From positions 1 through 55,385 of the forward strand of contig JAHECD010000018.1 in NCBI GenBank assembly GCA_024641945.1: a stretch of DNA of 55,385 bases, written 5' to 3'. Positions 1-9,563 of the stretch are shown piece after piece; positions within the stretch are counted from its first letter, which is position 1; every line of letters starts with the position of its first letter. The position numbers and the translations under genes were made by a program. Source of the stretch: Rubrivivax sp. GTDB lineage: Bacteria; Pseudomonadota; Gammaproteobacteria; Burkholderiales; Burkholderiaceae_C. Under the pieces are notes generated by a model, which did not search any database, was not told the DNA's origin, and saw only the letters and a program-made list of their open reading frames with translations.

Positions 1-110
1 CTGCCGACGTGGGCGCTGCGCGGCGCTGGTCCCGTGCGACCAGCACCGCGGGCCTTGCGCATAGGCGGCAAACCGTTCACGAGAACACGTTGCCCGCTTG
101 CGTGACCCAT
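1..110 (-). CDS. possible partial ORF running off the left edge
   Basis: On the minus strand an ATG at 110-108 overlaps the stop codon of the ligase gene (TGATG) and stays open to the window edge (about 36 codons, beginning MGHASGQRVLVNG). The overlap is the kind seen between co-translated genes, but the visible peptide matches no family I recognise. In DNA this GC-rich an open frame of this length is expected by chance, so this is only a candidate. Confidence 0.2.
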   Translation of the reverse strand, partial: MGHASGQRVLVNGLPPMRKARGAGRTGPAPRSAHVG

Positions 111-964
111 CACTCGTCGCGCATACGGACAAAACTTGCGAAGCGCGGCAATCCCGTCCTGGTGACGCCTTGGTACGCAAACGTCACGCGGCGGCCGGGG
201 CGCGGGGGCGCGGCGCGCTGCGCATCGCTGAAGCCCGTGCCGATGAAGAATTCGCGGCCATCGTCGGTGCGTACGCGCAGCGCACCCATTTGTCCGCGCA
301 GCCGACCCTGCCCTTCGACATGCCCCAACACGGTGGCCTCGGCGTCGCGAAGAGGTTTGAGTTTCAGCAGCACGCTGCTGCGCCCGGTGACGTAGGGGGC
401 GTCGGCCCGGTGCAACATCAGGCCCTCACCCCCACCGCGCACGACCTCGACGAGATGTCGCTGCAACGCCGCCGTGTCGGCCACGGGCCGCTGTTCGGCG
501 GCCGCGAGTTGCGGGCATGCGGCGTCGTGCACGATGCGCTGCAGCGCCGCCGCACGGGCGGCAAAGGGCCCTGGCGCTCCAGGCAACTCGAAGACCACGT
601 AACGCAGGTCGCGCCAGTCGGCATCCTGCGGCTCGGCCCGCCGTACCGCACCGGACAATGACTCGAAGGCCCCGCGCCCTGACCAGAGTTCGCCGTCGAG
701 CGGCCGGGGCGGCAAACGTTCCATGAACCATGCCGGCGCAGCGATCGGCAGGCCACTGCGAAAGGCCAGCCTCGTGCCGTCCCAGAACGCGCGCACGCCG
801 TCCATTTTCTCGCTGACCAGGAAGCCTGCCGGGTCCATGGCCGCAGGCGCGTCGTGGGCGAGCAGCAGCGGCGGTGCCAGTGGCGTCGGACGCGCAACCG
901 CGCACGCCGGCGCAGCCAGCAGACCCGCCAGGAACTGGCGGCGGCGGCGATCGATCGAGAACAT
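110..964 (-). CDS. ligE: ATP-dependent DNA ligase, LigE-like, exported
   Basis: 284 aa. The adenylation motif I KMDGVRAFW (Lys53) is followed by DGELW (motif III), GEGLMLH (motif IV) and LLKLKP (motif V), then a short OB-fold-like end. This minimal architecture fits the small ATP ligases of the Lig E type, which seal nicks using ATP. The N-terminus DRRRRQFLAGLLAAPACAVA looks like a Tat/Sec signal peptide, so the enzyme is probably periplasmic, as known for Lig E of Neisseria and Haemophilus. The ATG at 964 is chosen because AGGAG lies 6 bases before it and the signal peptide begins there; an in-frame start further upstream would only add unrelated residues. It follows prpE after about 110 bases that contain a strong hairpin, so it may be transcribed separately. 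Family is clear; the periplasmic role (DNA uptake, extracellular DNA) is inference. Confidence 0.85.
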   Translation of the reverse strand: MFSIDRRRRQFLAGLLAAPACAVARPTPLAPPLLLAHDAPAAMDPAGFLVSEKMDGVRAFWDGTRLAFRSGLPIAAPAWFMERLPPRPLDGELWSGRGAFESLSGAVRRAEPQDADWRDLRYVVFELPGAPGPFAARAAALQRIVHDAACPQLAAAEQRPVADTAALQRHLVEVVRGGGEGLMLHRADAPYVTGRSSVLLKLKPLRDAEATVLGHVEGQGRLRGQMGALRVRTDDGREFFIGTGFSDAQRAAPPRPGRRVTFAYQGVTRTGLPRFASFVRMRDE

Positions 965-1014
965 GGCGACTCCTGGAAGTGGAATGCCGCCAGTCTTCAC
1001 GGAATGCCTCGATC

Positions 1015-1060
1015 CGCCCATCCCGCCGGAGGCGGGACGATGGGCGCCCTCTTTCGAGGG
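1015..1060. terminator. two hairpins between prpE and the ligase gene
   Basis: CGCCCATC (1015-1022) pairs with GATGGGCG (1039-1046), with an inner CCGCC/GGCGG stem. A second hairpin, CCCTC-TTTC-GAGGG, lies at 1047-1060. Neither is followed by a clear T-run on the minus strand, so termination after prpE is possible but not proven. Confidence 0.4.
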
Positions 1061-1075
1061 TGACGGCGCGTAGAC

Positions 1076-2974
1076 CTACTTGGCGCCGACGAGGCCCTTG
1101 ATCTGCGCCAGCGCGGTCGGGTCCTCGATCGTGGTCAGGTCGCCCGGGTCGCGCTGCTCGCACACGGCCTGGATCGCGCGCCGCAGCAGCTTGCCCGAGC
1201 GTGTCTTGGGCAACACGCTGACGAACCGCACACGCGCGGGTCTCGCCACCGCGCCGAGCTGGCCGTCGACCAATTTCATGATCTCGCCTTCGAGCTTCAA
1301 CGCGTCGGTCTCGGTGGCAGCCTTGGACGGATCCTTCAGCACGGCAAAGGCCATGGCGACCTGGCCCTTCAGGTTGTCCGCCACGCCCACCACCGCCACC
1401 TCGGCCACGTTCGGGTGGCTGGAGATGCTCTCCTCGATCTCGCGCGTGCCCAGCCGGTGCCCGGCGACGTTGATGACGTCGTCGGTGCGGCCCAGGATGA
1501 AGAAATAGCCATCCTCGTCGCGAATGCCCCAGTCGAAGGTGTTGTAGACCACCTTGCCTGGAATGCTGCTCCAGTAGGTCTTGACGAAGCGATCGTCGTC
1601 GCGCCAGACGGTCTGCATGCAGCCCGGCGGCAGCGGTCCTTCGATGACGACGACACCCTTTTCGTTCGCGCCGGTAAGCACCTGGCCCGTGGTCTCGTCG
1701 ATCAGCTTCACGTCGTAGCCGTACACGGCCTTGCCGGGCGAGCCGAACTTGCTGACGGCCTTCTCGACACCGTTGCACAGGCTCAGGATCGGCCAGCCGG
1801 TCTCGGTCTGCCAGTAGTTGTCGATGATGGGTTTGCCGAGCGCATCCGCGATCCATTTCGCGGTGGGCTCGTCGAGTGGCTCGCCGGCCAGAAACAGCGC
1901 GCGCAGCGAGCTCAGGTCGTGCCGTTTCAAGGCATCGGGGTCCTGCTTCTTGAGCACGCGCACGGCGGTAGGTGCGCTGAACATCGAGGTGACCTTGTAC
2001 TTCTCGACCAGACTCCACCAGACCGCGGCATCGGGCCGCGTCGGCAGGCCCTCGTACATGAGGGTCGCCATGCCGGCGATCAGCGGGCCGTACACGATGT
2101 AGCTGTGCCCCACGACCCAGCCGATGTCGCTGGTGGAGAAGTAGGTCTCGCCCGGCTGGCCGAGAAAGATGTTCTTCATGCTCGAAGCCAGCGCCACGGC
2201 GTAGCCACCGGTATCGCGCTGCACGCCTTTCGGCTTGCCCGTCGTGCCGCTGGTGTAGAGCGTGTAGCTCGGCTGCGTGGCGTCGAGCCAGGCACACGGC
2301 ACCTTGCTGTTCATGTGGACTTCGCGGAGTGCCGCATAGCCGACGTCACGACCCTCCGTCATGGCCATCGGCGCGAGCCCGCGGTCGACCATCAGCACCT
2401 TGGCGGGCTTGTGCGCGGCCAGCCGGACGGCTTCGTCGAGCAGGCCCTTGTACGGCACGACCTTGCCGCTGCGGCTGCCCGCGTCGGCACTGACGATCAC
2501 CGTGGGCTGGGCGTCGTCGATCCGCGTGGCCAGGCTGGTGCTGGCAAAGCCGCCGAAGACCACCGAATGCAGCGCACCGATGCGTGCGCACGCCAGCATG
2601 GCAAAGGCCGCCTCGGGGATCATGGGCATGTAAACGAGCACCCGGTCACCCTGCTTCACGCCCAGCGACAACAGGATAGCGGCCATGCGCTCGACTTCGG
2701 CCTGCAACTGGCCGAACGTGTAGACGATCTCCTTGTCGACCTCGGTCGAGACCCAGATCAGCGCGCTACGGTCCGGATGCGTGGCCGCGTGGCGGTCCAC
2801 CGCGTTGTGGCACAAGTTGGTCTTGCCCCCGACGAACCAGCGTGCGAACGGCGGGTTGCTGTAGTCGCAGACCTGCGTGAACGGCGTCTGCCAGTCGATC
2901 AGGCGGGCCTGTTCGGTCCAGAACGCATCGCGGTCTTCGAGCGAGCGGCGGTGGAAATCGGCGTAGTCGGTCAT
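1076..2974 (-). CDS. prpE: propionate--CoA ligase
   Basis: 632 aa, the usual length for PrpE of the acetyl-CoA synthetase family (ANL superfamily). It makes propionyl-CoA from propionate, ATP and CoA through an acyl-adenylate, in the cytoplasm. Visible signatures: the P-loop-like YTSGTTGKPKGV near residue 240, the GWVVGHSY segment, DNYWQTETGWP, and the C-terminal TRSGKLLRR whose Lys is the acetylation-regulated catalytic residue in this family. AAGGAG stands before the ATG. It lies 91 bases downstream of acuI on the same strand, suggesting joint expression; PrpE enzymes can also activate acrylate, which would feed AcuI. No prpB/C/R genes are in the window, so the methylcitrate cycle must be encoded elsewhere. 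Confidence 0.93.
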   Translation of the reverse strand: MTDYADFHRRSLEDRDAFWTEQARLIDWQTPFTQVCDYSNPPFARWFVGGKTNLCHNAVDRHAATHPDRSALIWVSTEVDKEIVYTFGQLQAEVERMAAILLSLGVKQGDRVLVYMPMIPEAAFAMLACARIGALHSVVFGGFASTSLATRIDDAQPTVIVSADAGSRSGKVVPYKGLLDEAVRLAAHKPAKVLMVDRGLAPMAMTEGRDVGYAALREVHMNSKVPCAWLDATQPSYTLYTSGTTGKPKGVQRDTGGYAVALASSMKNIFLGQPGETYFSTSDIGWVVGHSYIVYGPLIAGMATLMYEGLPTRPDAAVWWSLVEKYKVTSMFSAPTAVRVLKKQDPDALKRHDLSSLRALFLAGEPLDEPTAKWIADALGKPIIDNYWQTETGWPILSLCNGVEKAVSKFGSPGKAVYGYDVKLIDETTGQVLTGANEKGVVVIEGPLPPGCMQTVWRDDDRFVKTYWSSIPGKVVYNTFDWGIRDEDGYFFILGRTDDVINVAGHRLGTREIEESISSHPNVAEVAVVGVADNLKGQVAMAFAVLKDPSKAATETDALKLEGEIMKLVDGQLGAVARPARVRFVSVLPKTRSGKLLRRAIQAVCEQRDPGDLTTIEDPTALAQIKGLVGAK

Positions 2975-3043
2975 GACCAGTCTCCTTTATGGGGTCTTCT
3001 TCGCCGCGCAATGTCCTCCGACGCGCTGACGAACCCCTGACTC

Positions 3044-3060
3044 CCGACCTTCGCGGTCGG
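3044..3060. other. small hairpin between acuI and prpE
   Basis: CCGACC (3044-3049) and GGTCGG (3055-3060) form a 6-bp stem with a TTCGC loop just after the acuI stop. There is no T-run, so it may only stabilise or attenuate read-through into prpE. Confidence 0.3.
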
Positions 3061-3065
3061 TGTTG

Positions 3066-4055
<990 letters not shown>

Positions 4056-4097
4056 CCCGACTCCTCTTGTTGCGTTGACACCTCAGGGGTACCCCCC

Positions 4098-4103
4098 TAT
4101 TCT
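4098..4103 (+). promoter_or_regulatory. -10-like box before the NlpC/P60 gene
   Basis: TATTCT ends 10 bases before the ATG at 4114. A transcript starting about 7 bases downstream would have a leader of only a few bases, and no Shine-Dalgarno sequence is visible. Confidence 0.35.
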
Positions 4104-4113
4104 GCCGCCCGCA

Positions 4114-4743
4114 ATGCCGTTGCGCCCGCCGACATCCCTTCGTTCCCTCGCCATCGCCGTGATTGCGTCGATGGCCGTGGCCTGCGCACAGGCACAAACC
4201 ACCGATCCTGCCGCCGGCGGGGACGCGATCCTCCTACTGCTGCAGGACAGGGGCTTGCTGCAGAAGGATGCCCCGAGCCCCGGCGCCACCATGGTCCGCC
4301 AGGTGCGCGACAAGGCCTCCGAACTCGTGCTCGCGGCGGTCAACTTTCTCGGCGTGCCGTACCGCCGCGGCGGCAATAGCGCCGACGAGGGGTTCGACTG
4401 CAGCGGGTTCACGCGCCACATCTTCGAACACAGCATCGGCCTCGTGCTGCCTCGGCGGGCCGACGAGCAGGCACGTGCCGCCGGCGTGCGGGCGGTTCGG
4501 CGCGAAGAACTGAAGCCGGGCGACCTGGTCTTCTTCAACACGCTGAAGAGCACGTTCTCGCACGTCGGCATCTACATCGGCGAAGGCAAGTTCATCCATG
4601 CGCCGCGCCCAGGCAGCGAGGTGCGCATCGAGGACATGCGCATGGCGTACTGGCAGCGCCGCTTCACCGGCGCACGGCGGGCGGAGACCGCCGATAAATC
4701 CGCATCGGCCGCAGACGCCGTGGCCTCCGCACCTGCGCGCTGA
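4114..4743 (+). CDS. NlpC/P60 (C40) peptidoglycan endopeptidase, secreted
   Basis: 209 aa. An N-terminal signal sequence (hydrophobic [18 protein letters not shown]) is followed by a short linker and a C-terminal NlpC/P60 domain. The catalytic Cys is in FDCSGFTRH, the His in FSHVGIYIG and the third polar residue in FIHAPRPG, with the family's LKPGDLVFF between them. Such enzymes cleave the D-Glu-(gamma)-diaminopimelate bond in stem peptides, or related amides, in the periplasm. A lipobox-like MAVAC is present but lacks the usual Leu at -3, so both a lipoprotein and a cleaved form are possible. It is divergent from acuI and 56 bases upstream of moaA; neither neighbour explains its role. Confidence 0.88.
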   Translation: MPLRPPTSLRSLAIAVIASMAVACAQAQTTDPAAGGDAILLLLQDRGLLQKDAPSPGATMVRQVRDKASELVLAAVNFLGVPYRRGGNSADEGFDCSGFTRHIFEHSIGLVLPRRADEQARAAGVRAVRREELKPGDLVFFNTLKSTFSHVGIYIGEGKFIHAPRPGSEVRIEDMRMAYWQRRFTGARRAETADKSASAADAVASAPAR

Positions 4744-4786
4744 GGGCTTTGCCACGCGCCGCGACGACCGCCCTGCCGGCACGCGG

Positions 4787-4792
4787 CAGAAT
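4787..4792 (+). promoter_or_regulatory. -10 box for leaderless moaA transcript
   Basis: CAGAAT ends exactly 7 bases before the ATG at 4800 and no Shine-Dalgarno sequence lies between. This geometry, repeated at several genes in the window, predicts transcription starting at or next to the start codon. Confidence 0.45.
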
Positions 4793-4799
4793 CGCGGTC

Positions 4800-5942
4800 A
4801 TGGGCGACAACGTCATTCCTCTGGCCGACCTGCGCTACTCGGCGCAGCCCCCGATCGTGCCGACGGGTGCGACGGCACCGACCGGGCTACTGGCCGACAC
4901 GATGGGGCGGCCGCTGCGCGATCTGCGCATCTCGGTCACCGACCGCTGCAATTTCCGCTGCAGCTATTGCATGCCGAAGGAAGTGTTCGACAAGAGCTAC
5001 CAGTTCCTGCCGCAGACGTCCTTGCTGAACTTCGAGGAGATCACGCGGCTGGCGCGCATCTTCGTGGCCCACGGAGTGCAAAAGCTGCGGTTGACGGGTG
5101 GCGAGCCGCTGCTTCGCAAGCATGTCGAACGGCTGATCGAACAACTCGCCGTGCTGCGTACGCCCGACGGCGGTGCGCTGGACCTCACGCTCACCACCAA
5201 CGGATCGCTGCTCGAACGCAAGGCGCAGGCACTGGCCGATGCCGGCCTGCGGCGTGTCACGGTGAGCCTGGACGCGCTCGACGACACCATCTTCCGGCGC
5301 ATGAACGACGTGGACTTTCCAGTGGTTGACGTGCTGCGCGGCATCGACGCCGCGCGACGCGCCGGACTGGCGCCGATCAAGGTCAACATGGTCGTCAAGC
5401 GTGGCACCAACGACCACGAGATCGTGCCGCTGGCCCGGCATTTCCGTGAGCAGCACGGCCACGGCGTCGTGCTGCGCTTCATCGAATATATGGATGTCGG
5501 CGCGACGAACGGCTGGCGCATGGACGAGGTGCTGCCATCGGCCGACGTGGTGGCACGCCTGAGCGAAGCCTTTCCGCTCGAACCGATGCAACCTGCCGTT
5601 CTGGGCGAAACCGCCGAGCGCTGGCGTTACCGGGACGGCGGTGGCGAGATCGGCGTGATCTCCAGCGTGACACAGGCGTTCTGCCACGATTGCAATCGGG
5701 CCCGGCTGTCCACCGAGGGCAAGCTGTTCCTGTGCCTGTTCGCCTCGCGCGGACACGATCTGCGCGCCTTGCTGCGTGGCGTCGGGCCCGATGGCCGGCC
5801 ATGGACCGATGCGCAGATCGCCGCGGCCATCGGCCTCGTCTGGAGCGAGCGCGCCGATCGCTACTCCGAGCTGCGCAGCGCCATGCAGGCCGACATGGGC
5901 AGCGGTGAGCGCCGCGTGGAGATGCACTACATCGGCGGTTGA
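4800..5942 (+). CDS. moaA: GTP 3',8-cyclase MoaA (molybdenum cofactor synthesis)
   Basis: 380 aa. A radical-SAM enzyme that turns GTP into 3',8-cH2GTP, the first step of molybdopterin synthesis. The N-terminal 4Fe-4S/SAM motif is CNFRCSYC (Cys50, Cys54, Cys57), followed by LTGGEPLLR. The second cluster is ligated by [11 protein letters not shown] and the later Cys in FLCLF. The protein ends in the conserved Gly-Gly tail (HYIGG) needed for activity. An earlier in-frame ATG (4749) would add 17 residues with no family match, and the -10-like box at 4787-4792 supports 4800. No other mo genes are nearby. Confidence 0.93.
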   Translation: MGDNVIPLADLRYSAQPPIVPTGATAPTGLLADTMGRPLRDLRISVTDRCNFRCSYCMPKEVFDKSYQFLPQTSLLNFEEITRLARIFVAHGVQKLRLTGGEPLLRKHVERLIEQLAVLRTPDGGALDLTLTTNGSLLERKAQALADAGLRRVTVSLDALDDTIFRRMNDVDFPVVDVLRGIDAARRAGLAPIKVNMVVKRGTNDHEIVPLARHFREQHGHGVVLRFIEYMDVGATNGWRMDEVLPSADVVARLSEAFPLEPMQPAVLGETAERWRYRDGGGEIGVISSVTQAFCHDCNRARLSTEGKLFLCLFASRGHDLRALLRGVGPDGRPWTDAQIAAAIGLVWSERADRYSELRSAMQADMGSGERRVEMHYIGG

Positions 5943-5957
5943 TCTCCCGGTCGACCG

Positions 5958-5983
5958 CCGGCCGGGCAGCCCTGCACGGCCGG
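5958..5983. terminator. hairpin between convergent moaA and ligB
   Basis: CCGGCCG (5958-5964) pairs with CGGCCGG (5977-5983) across a 12-base loop in the gap between the two converging stop codons. There is no T-run on either side, so it is at best a weak bidirectional terminator. Confidence 0.4.
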
Positions 5984-5989
5984 TCGCGC

Positions 5990-6826
5990 TCAGACAGGCT
6001 CGAGCGCCTGCAGCCCCGATGCCGTGTTCGAGATCGGGATGTGATAGTTGGCGTGCACCTGGCGCACCCGATCGCCGAGCGCGGCGCGGGCCGCCAGCCA
6101 CATGACCAATTCGACACCCTGCGTTCCGGTCTTCTCGACGAGTTCGTGAATCGAGAACTGGGTCGCCCATTTCGGGTCATGCACCAGGCTCTCCATGAAC
6201 TGCAGGTCGAAATCGCGGTTGATGAACCCGGCGCGCTCGCCGTCGAGCTGGTGCGACAGCCCGCCGGTGCCCAGGATCAGCACACGCGCATCGCTGTCCC
6301 AATCGCGGATCGCGCGGCCCACGGCCTCGCCGAGCTTGTAGCAGCGCGCCGCGGACGGCAACGGGAACTGCACGGTGTTGATGCACACCGGCACCACGCG
6401 CACGGGCCACGCCTGGTCCGGCCAGAGCAGCGCCATCGGAATCGTGAGCGCGTGGTCGACGAGCATTTCCTGGCACGTGGTGAGATCGAATTCCTCGGCC
6501 ACCAGCCGGTTGATCAGATGCCACGACAGCGCGGGGTCGCCCGTGATTGGCGGCACCTGCGGGATGCCCCAGCCCTCGTCGGCGTTGCGGTACTCGGCCG
6601 CCGCGCCGACCGCGAACGTGGGCATCTTGTCGAGGAAAAAGTTCAACCCGTGGTCGTTGTAGAACACCACCGCGATGTCGGGCCGCGCACGGGAAAGCCA
6701 CTGGCGCACGGGCGGGAAACCATCGAAGAAAGGCTTCCAGTACGGATCCTGCTGCAAGCCCTTTTCGATGGCGCGGCCGATGGCCGGCACGTGGGAGCTG
6801 GTGACGCTTCCGATGATGGTGGCCAT
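5990..6826 (-). CDS. ligB: protocatechuate 4,5-dioxygenase (or related) beta subunit
   Basis: 278 aa catalytic subunit of a class III (LigB-type) extradiol dioxygenase, which opens a dihydroxybenzoate ring next to its hydroxyls using Fe(II) and O2. The iron ligands of the family are visible: His12 (SSHVPAI), His59 (YNDHGLNFF) and a Glu in the later TQGVELVMW segment; the catalytic His is in GTGGLSHQLDGE. The ATG at 6826 restores the canonical start MATIIGSVTSSH. It begins 5 bases after the ligA stop, so the two subunits are co-translated. The rest of the 4,5-cleavage pathway (ligC, ligI, ligJ, ligK) is absent from the window. Gallate or methylgallate as substrate cannot be ruled out. Confidence 0.88.
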   Translation of the reverse strand: MATIIGSVTSSHVPAIGRAIEKGLQQDPYWKPFFDGFPPVRQWLSRARPDIAVVFYNDHGLNFFLDKMPTFAVGAAAEYRNADEGWGIPQVPPITGDPALSWHLINRLVAEEFDLTTCQEMLVDHALTIPMALLWPDQAWPVRVVPVCINTVQFPLPSAARCYKLGEAVGRAIRDWDSDARVLILGTGGLSHQLDGERAGFINRDFDLQFMESLVHDPKWATQFSIHELVEKTGTQGVELVMWLAARAALGDRVRQVHANYHIPISNTASGLQALEPV

Positions 6827-6831
6827 GTCGA

Positions 6832-7185
6832 TTACTCCCCATGGGCCACGAGCATGGCCTTGAACTGGTCCTTGGTCATGCCGGTTTGCTGTGCGCCGAG
6901 GTCCTGCACGTCCAAACCCAGGATGCCGGCGAACTTTGCCAGGTAATAGACGTTGCCTCCTGCGGCGATGAGCTGAAGGACGTTGCGTGTGCGCACGGCG
7001 TCCCGCTGTTGTTTGTTCAATCCGTATTGCGCGCAATAGGCGTCCTCGTCCTGCGTGAAGGCCTCCCGGTTGGATGCTTCGTTGAACGAGAAGCACATCT
7101 TGTTCAGCGCATAGCCCTTGCGGGCCTGCTCGCCGTCGAAAAGCGTGGTGCCCGGTATCGGCGTCGGGGCATCGGTGTCTGACAT
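6832..7185 (-). CDS. ligA: protocatechuate 4,5-dioxygenase alpha subunit
   Basis: 117 aa, all helical, matching the small LigA subunit (not NAD-dependent DNA ligase, which shares the symbol). Typical segments are ALNKMCFSFNEASNREAF, the Tyr-rich CAQYGLN and the C-terminal GMTKDQFKAMLVAHGE. In LigAB the alpha subunit forms a lid over the active site of the beta subunit. The ATG at 7185 has GAAAGAG about 9 bases upstream. First gene of a two-gene unit with ligB, divergent from a LysR regulator. Confidence 0.88.
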   Translation of the reverse strand: MSDTDAPTPIPGTTLFDGEQARKGYALNKMCFSFNEASNREAFTQDEDAYCAQYGLNKQQRDAVRTRNVLQLIAAGGNVYYLAKFAGILGLDVQDLGAQQTGMTKDQFKAMLVAHGE

Positions 7186-7255
7186 GGTCGTCTCTTTCGG
7201 GGTCAATCGGCCCGCGGCTTGCCCTGCATCAAGGTGCCGCATCGCCGTGAATCGG

Positions 7256-7274
7256 ATGCTTCGCCGCGAAGTAT
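7256..7274. promoter_or_regulatory. candidate LysR operator between ligA and the regulator gene
   Basis: ATGCTTCGCCGCGAAGTAT is a near-perfect inverted repeat (8-bp arms, one mismatch, 3-bp centre) and contains T-N11-A spacings typical of LysR-type binding sites. It lies 37 bases before the regulator's ATG and 70 before ligA, where a shared activator/autorepressor site would be expected. Confidence 0.5.
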
Positions 7275-7311
7275 CTTCACGACCGATGACCGGATAAAGC
7301 CCCGATCGCTC

Positions 7312-8238
7312 ATGAAACCGATGAAGCCTTTCGATGCATTGGACCTGGACGGCCGGCTCCTGCAGACGCTCCTGGCGGTGATCGAGGAGCAGTCGGTCAC
7401 CCGGGCCGCTGATCGGCTCGGCGTGACCCAGAGCGCCGTGAGCCACCAACTCGACCGATTGCGGGCCATCGTCGGCGACGAGCTCTTCGTCAAGTCCGGC
7501 CGCGGCATCGCGCCGACGGTGCACGCGCAGACACTGGCCGGTCGGGCACGCGGGTTGCTCGACGACCTGCGCCGTTTCGCGCAGTCCGTGCACTTCGACC
7601 CGGCGACGACGAGCCTGACGCTCACCATTGCCGCGAACGATCTGCAACGCGACCTCCTGCTGCCGGAGTTCATCCGGCGCGTCCGCGCGCAGGCGCCGCG
7701 GGTCCGGTTGAGCGTCGTGCCATCGGGCGCGCCGCGTGCCGAGTTGCTGCGCGAAGGCAGGTGCCAGATCGTCGTCACGCCACGTCCGCCCGACGCCGAC
7801 GACCTGATGCACGTGCGGCTGCTCGAAGACCGATACGTTGTCTTCTATGACAGCAGCGCCCGGACCGCTCCGGCATCGCTCGAGGACTATCTGGAAGCGG
7901 AACACGTGACGGTGGTGCACGAGCCGCGGCGCTCGCTCGAGATCGACGACATCCTGTCCGGGCAGGGCCTCGAGCGGCGGTTTGCAGTGCAGGTGCCCGG
8001 ATTCAGCGGCGTCGCGCCCTTTCTTCGTGGCAGCGCCTACCTCGCGACATTGCCGAGCCTGCTTTCGACCCACCTGCTGCGGGGATTTTCAGTCGCAGCG
8101 GTGCCCGTGCCCTGCCCCGCGATGCCGATGTACATGGTCTGGCACCGTCGCCACCAGAACGACTCCTTGCACGGCTGGCTGCGCGACACCTTGAAGACCT
8201 CGGTGGCGCCTGCGCTGGCGGCAGCGGTGCGCCCTTGA
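7312..8238 (+). CDS. LysR-family transcriptional regulator
   Basis: 308 aa. The N-terminal winged helix-turn-helix spans roughly residues 10-70 (LLAVIEEQSVTRAADRLGVTQSAVSHQLDRLR), then a linker helix and a periplasmic-binding-like effector domain that includes YVVFYDSS and AYLATLPSLL. It is transcribed away from ligAB with 126 bases between, the usual arrangement for a LysR protein that activates the neighbouring operon and represses itself. The ligand is probably protocatechuate, gallate or a ring-cleavage product, but that is inference. The ATG at 7312 is preferred; upstream in-frame codons overlap the operator. Confidence 0.88.
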   Translation: MKPMKPFDALDLDGRLLQTLLAVIEEQSVTRAADRLGVTQSAVSHQLDRLRAIVGDELFVKSGRGIAPTVHAQTLAGRARGLLDDLRRFAQSVHFDPATTSLTLTIAANDLQRDLLLPEFIRRVRAQAPRVRLSVVPSGAPRAELLREGRCQIVVTPRPPDADDLMHVRLLEDRYVVFYDSSARTAPASLEDYLEAEHVTVVHEPRRSLEIDDILSGQGLERRFAVQVPGFSGVAPFLRGSAYLATLPSLLSTHLLRGFSVAAVPVPCPAMPMYMVWHRRHQNDSLHGWLRDTLKTSVAPALAAAVRP

Positions 8239-8269
8239 CACGACGGCTGTCGGCGAACGTCGAAGGGTC

Positions 8270-8707
8270 TCACCCACGCAACGAAGCCACACCGCGATTG
8301 GCCAGCGCATCGGCGCGCTCGTTGCCCGGGTCCCCGGTATGCCCACGCACCCACCGCCAGTCGATCTGGTGCGCCTGCGCCAGGGTGTCCAGGCGCTGCC
8401 AAAGGTCCACGTTCTTCACCGGCTTGTTGTCGGCCGTCTTCCAGCCGCGACGCTTCCAACCGTGGATCCAGGTCGTGATGCCGTTGCGGACGTACTCGCT
8501 GTCCAGATAGAGCGTCACGCTGCTGTGCGTCTTGAGCGCCGCCAGTGCTTCGATGACCGCGGTCAGCTCCATGCGGTTGTTCGTGGTCAGTGCCTCGCCG
8601 CCGAAGAGCTCGCGCTCGTGCTCGCCGCTCTTGAGCCATGCGCCCCACCCGCCGGGGCCAGGGTTGCCCTTGCAGGCGCCATCGGTATAGATCGTGATCG
8701 TCGTCAT
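8270..8707 (-). CDS. rnhA: ribonuclease HI
   Basis: 145 aa. It cleaves the RNA strand of RNA-DNA hybrids (primer removal, R-loop control). Active-site acidic residues are in [14 protein letters not shown] (Asp), [10 protein letters not shown] (Glu), LYLDSEYV (Asp) and the C-terminal GNERADALA (Asp); the basic protrusion [16 protein letters not shown] and the catalytic-loop His in [11 protein letters not shown] are also intact. The start at 8707 gives the standard [10 protein letters not shown]. It follows the YafS-type methyltransferase by 22 bases on the same strand. Confidence 0.95.
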   Translation of the reverse strand: MTTITIYTDGACKGNPGPGGWGAWLKSGEHERELFGGEALTTNNRMELTAVIEALAALKTHSSVTLYLDSEYVRNGITTWIHGWKRRGWKTADNKPVKNVDLWQRLDTLAQAHQIDWRWVRGHTGDPGNERADALANRGVASLRG

Positions 8708-8729
8708 CGTGTCCCTGTTTGCAATGCCG

Positions 8730-9563
8730 TCAATCGCCTGCCACGCGGCGCCGGTTCGCCACCGCGGCCGGTGCCGCACTCGTGCGTCGCGCCTGTTCCC
8801 TGACGAGACCGACGAGGCGCATGCCGCGAACACGCTTGACGGCGACGAGAAAGTAGACCGCTCCGAGCACCGGCCACCAGCGCTCGCCGACGCGGTCCAT
8901 CCAGGCCATGCGTTCGAGCCAGCGCTCGGTCTCGCAGGGTGGACGCCAGCAGCCGAAGCGGCCACCTTCCACCTCGAAGCTCAGGAGCCGCAGCCAGTCG
9001 CGCACGCGGCGGTAACCGAGAAACTCCCCCGCCCGTGGCAGGTACAACGCCGTGCGCGCGCCGATGCCGAGCCGCTGGCCACCTCGGCCCATGCGCTGGC
9101 GCAGGCCCCACAGGCTGGCCGGGTTGAATCCCACGATCATCACGCGACCTTCCGGCACGAGCACACGCTCGACTTCGGCCAGCGTCAGATGCGGATCGCG
9201 TGCGAGCTCGAGGGAATGCGGCAGCACGACGAGATCGAGGCTCTGGTTCGGAAATGGCAGCGCATCGAAGTCGCAATGCAACGCCACGCGCAAGTCGGGC
9301 GACAAGGTGCTGATCAGCTCGTCGGTCGGCGGCGGCATCTCGATCGGGTCGGGGATGATGGTGGACTCGCTCGCCACCCATCGGTGCGGCATGCGGTTGG
9401 CGCGCAGGCCATCGATCTCGGGCAGGCCGAGCTGCACCGCGTGGTAACCGAAGGCATCCGCGACGGCACGATCCAGCATGTCCTGTTCCCAGGCCAGCAG
9501 ATAACGACCGGGCGGGGTTCGCAGCCACTGACCCAACTCTATAATCGAAGTGTCACGCGACAT
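8730..9563 (-). CDS. SAM-dependent methyltransferase, YafS-like
   Basis: 277 aa class I methyltransferase-like protein. A degenerate SAM region ([23 protein letters not shown]) precedes the strongly conserved [23 protein letters not shown], the same block found in E. coli YafS. The position between gloB and rnhA is also that of yafS. Substrate unknown. The start at 9563 keeps the conserved [18 protein letters not shown]; it sits on CATG shared with the divergent gloB start, and an ATG at 9596 would extend it into gloB. The tail is Arg/Ala-rich and unlike the family core. Family confident, function not. Confidence 0.82.
   Translation of the reverse strand: MSRDTSIIELGQWLRTPPGRYLLAWEQDMLDRAVADAFGYHAVQLGLPEIDGLRANRMPHRWVASESTIIPDPIEMPPPTDELISTLSPDLRVALHCDFDALPFPNQSLDLVVLPHSLELARDPHLTLAEVERVLVPEGRVMIVGFNPASLWGLRQRMGRGGQRLGIGARTALYLPRAGEFLGYRRVRDWLRLLSFEVEGGRFGCWRPPCETERWLERMAWMDRVGERWWPVLGAVYFLVAVKRVRGMRLVGLVREQARRTSAAPAAVANRRRVAGD
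9518..9545 (+). promoter_or_regulatory. gloB promoter inside the divergent methyltransferase gene
   Basis: A perfect TATAAT (9540-9545) is preceded by TTCGCA (9518-9523, 4 of 6) at 16-bp spacing. Transcription would start near 9552, giving gloB a leader of about 10 bases. The whole promoter lies within the first codons of the oppositely oriented gene. Confidence 0.6.

Noticed and set aside
426..2297. 623-codon minus-strand frame overlapping ligE and prpE
   Set aside because: Out-of-frame with both recognised genes; Arg-rich nonsense composition.
1415..3040. 541-codon open frame opposite prpE
   Set aside because: Shadow of prpE; His/Arg/Val-rich with no motif.
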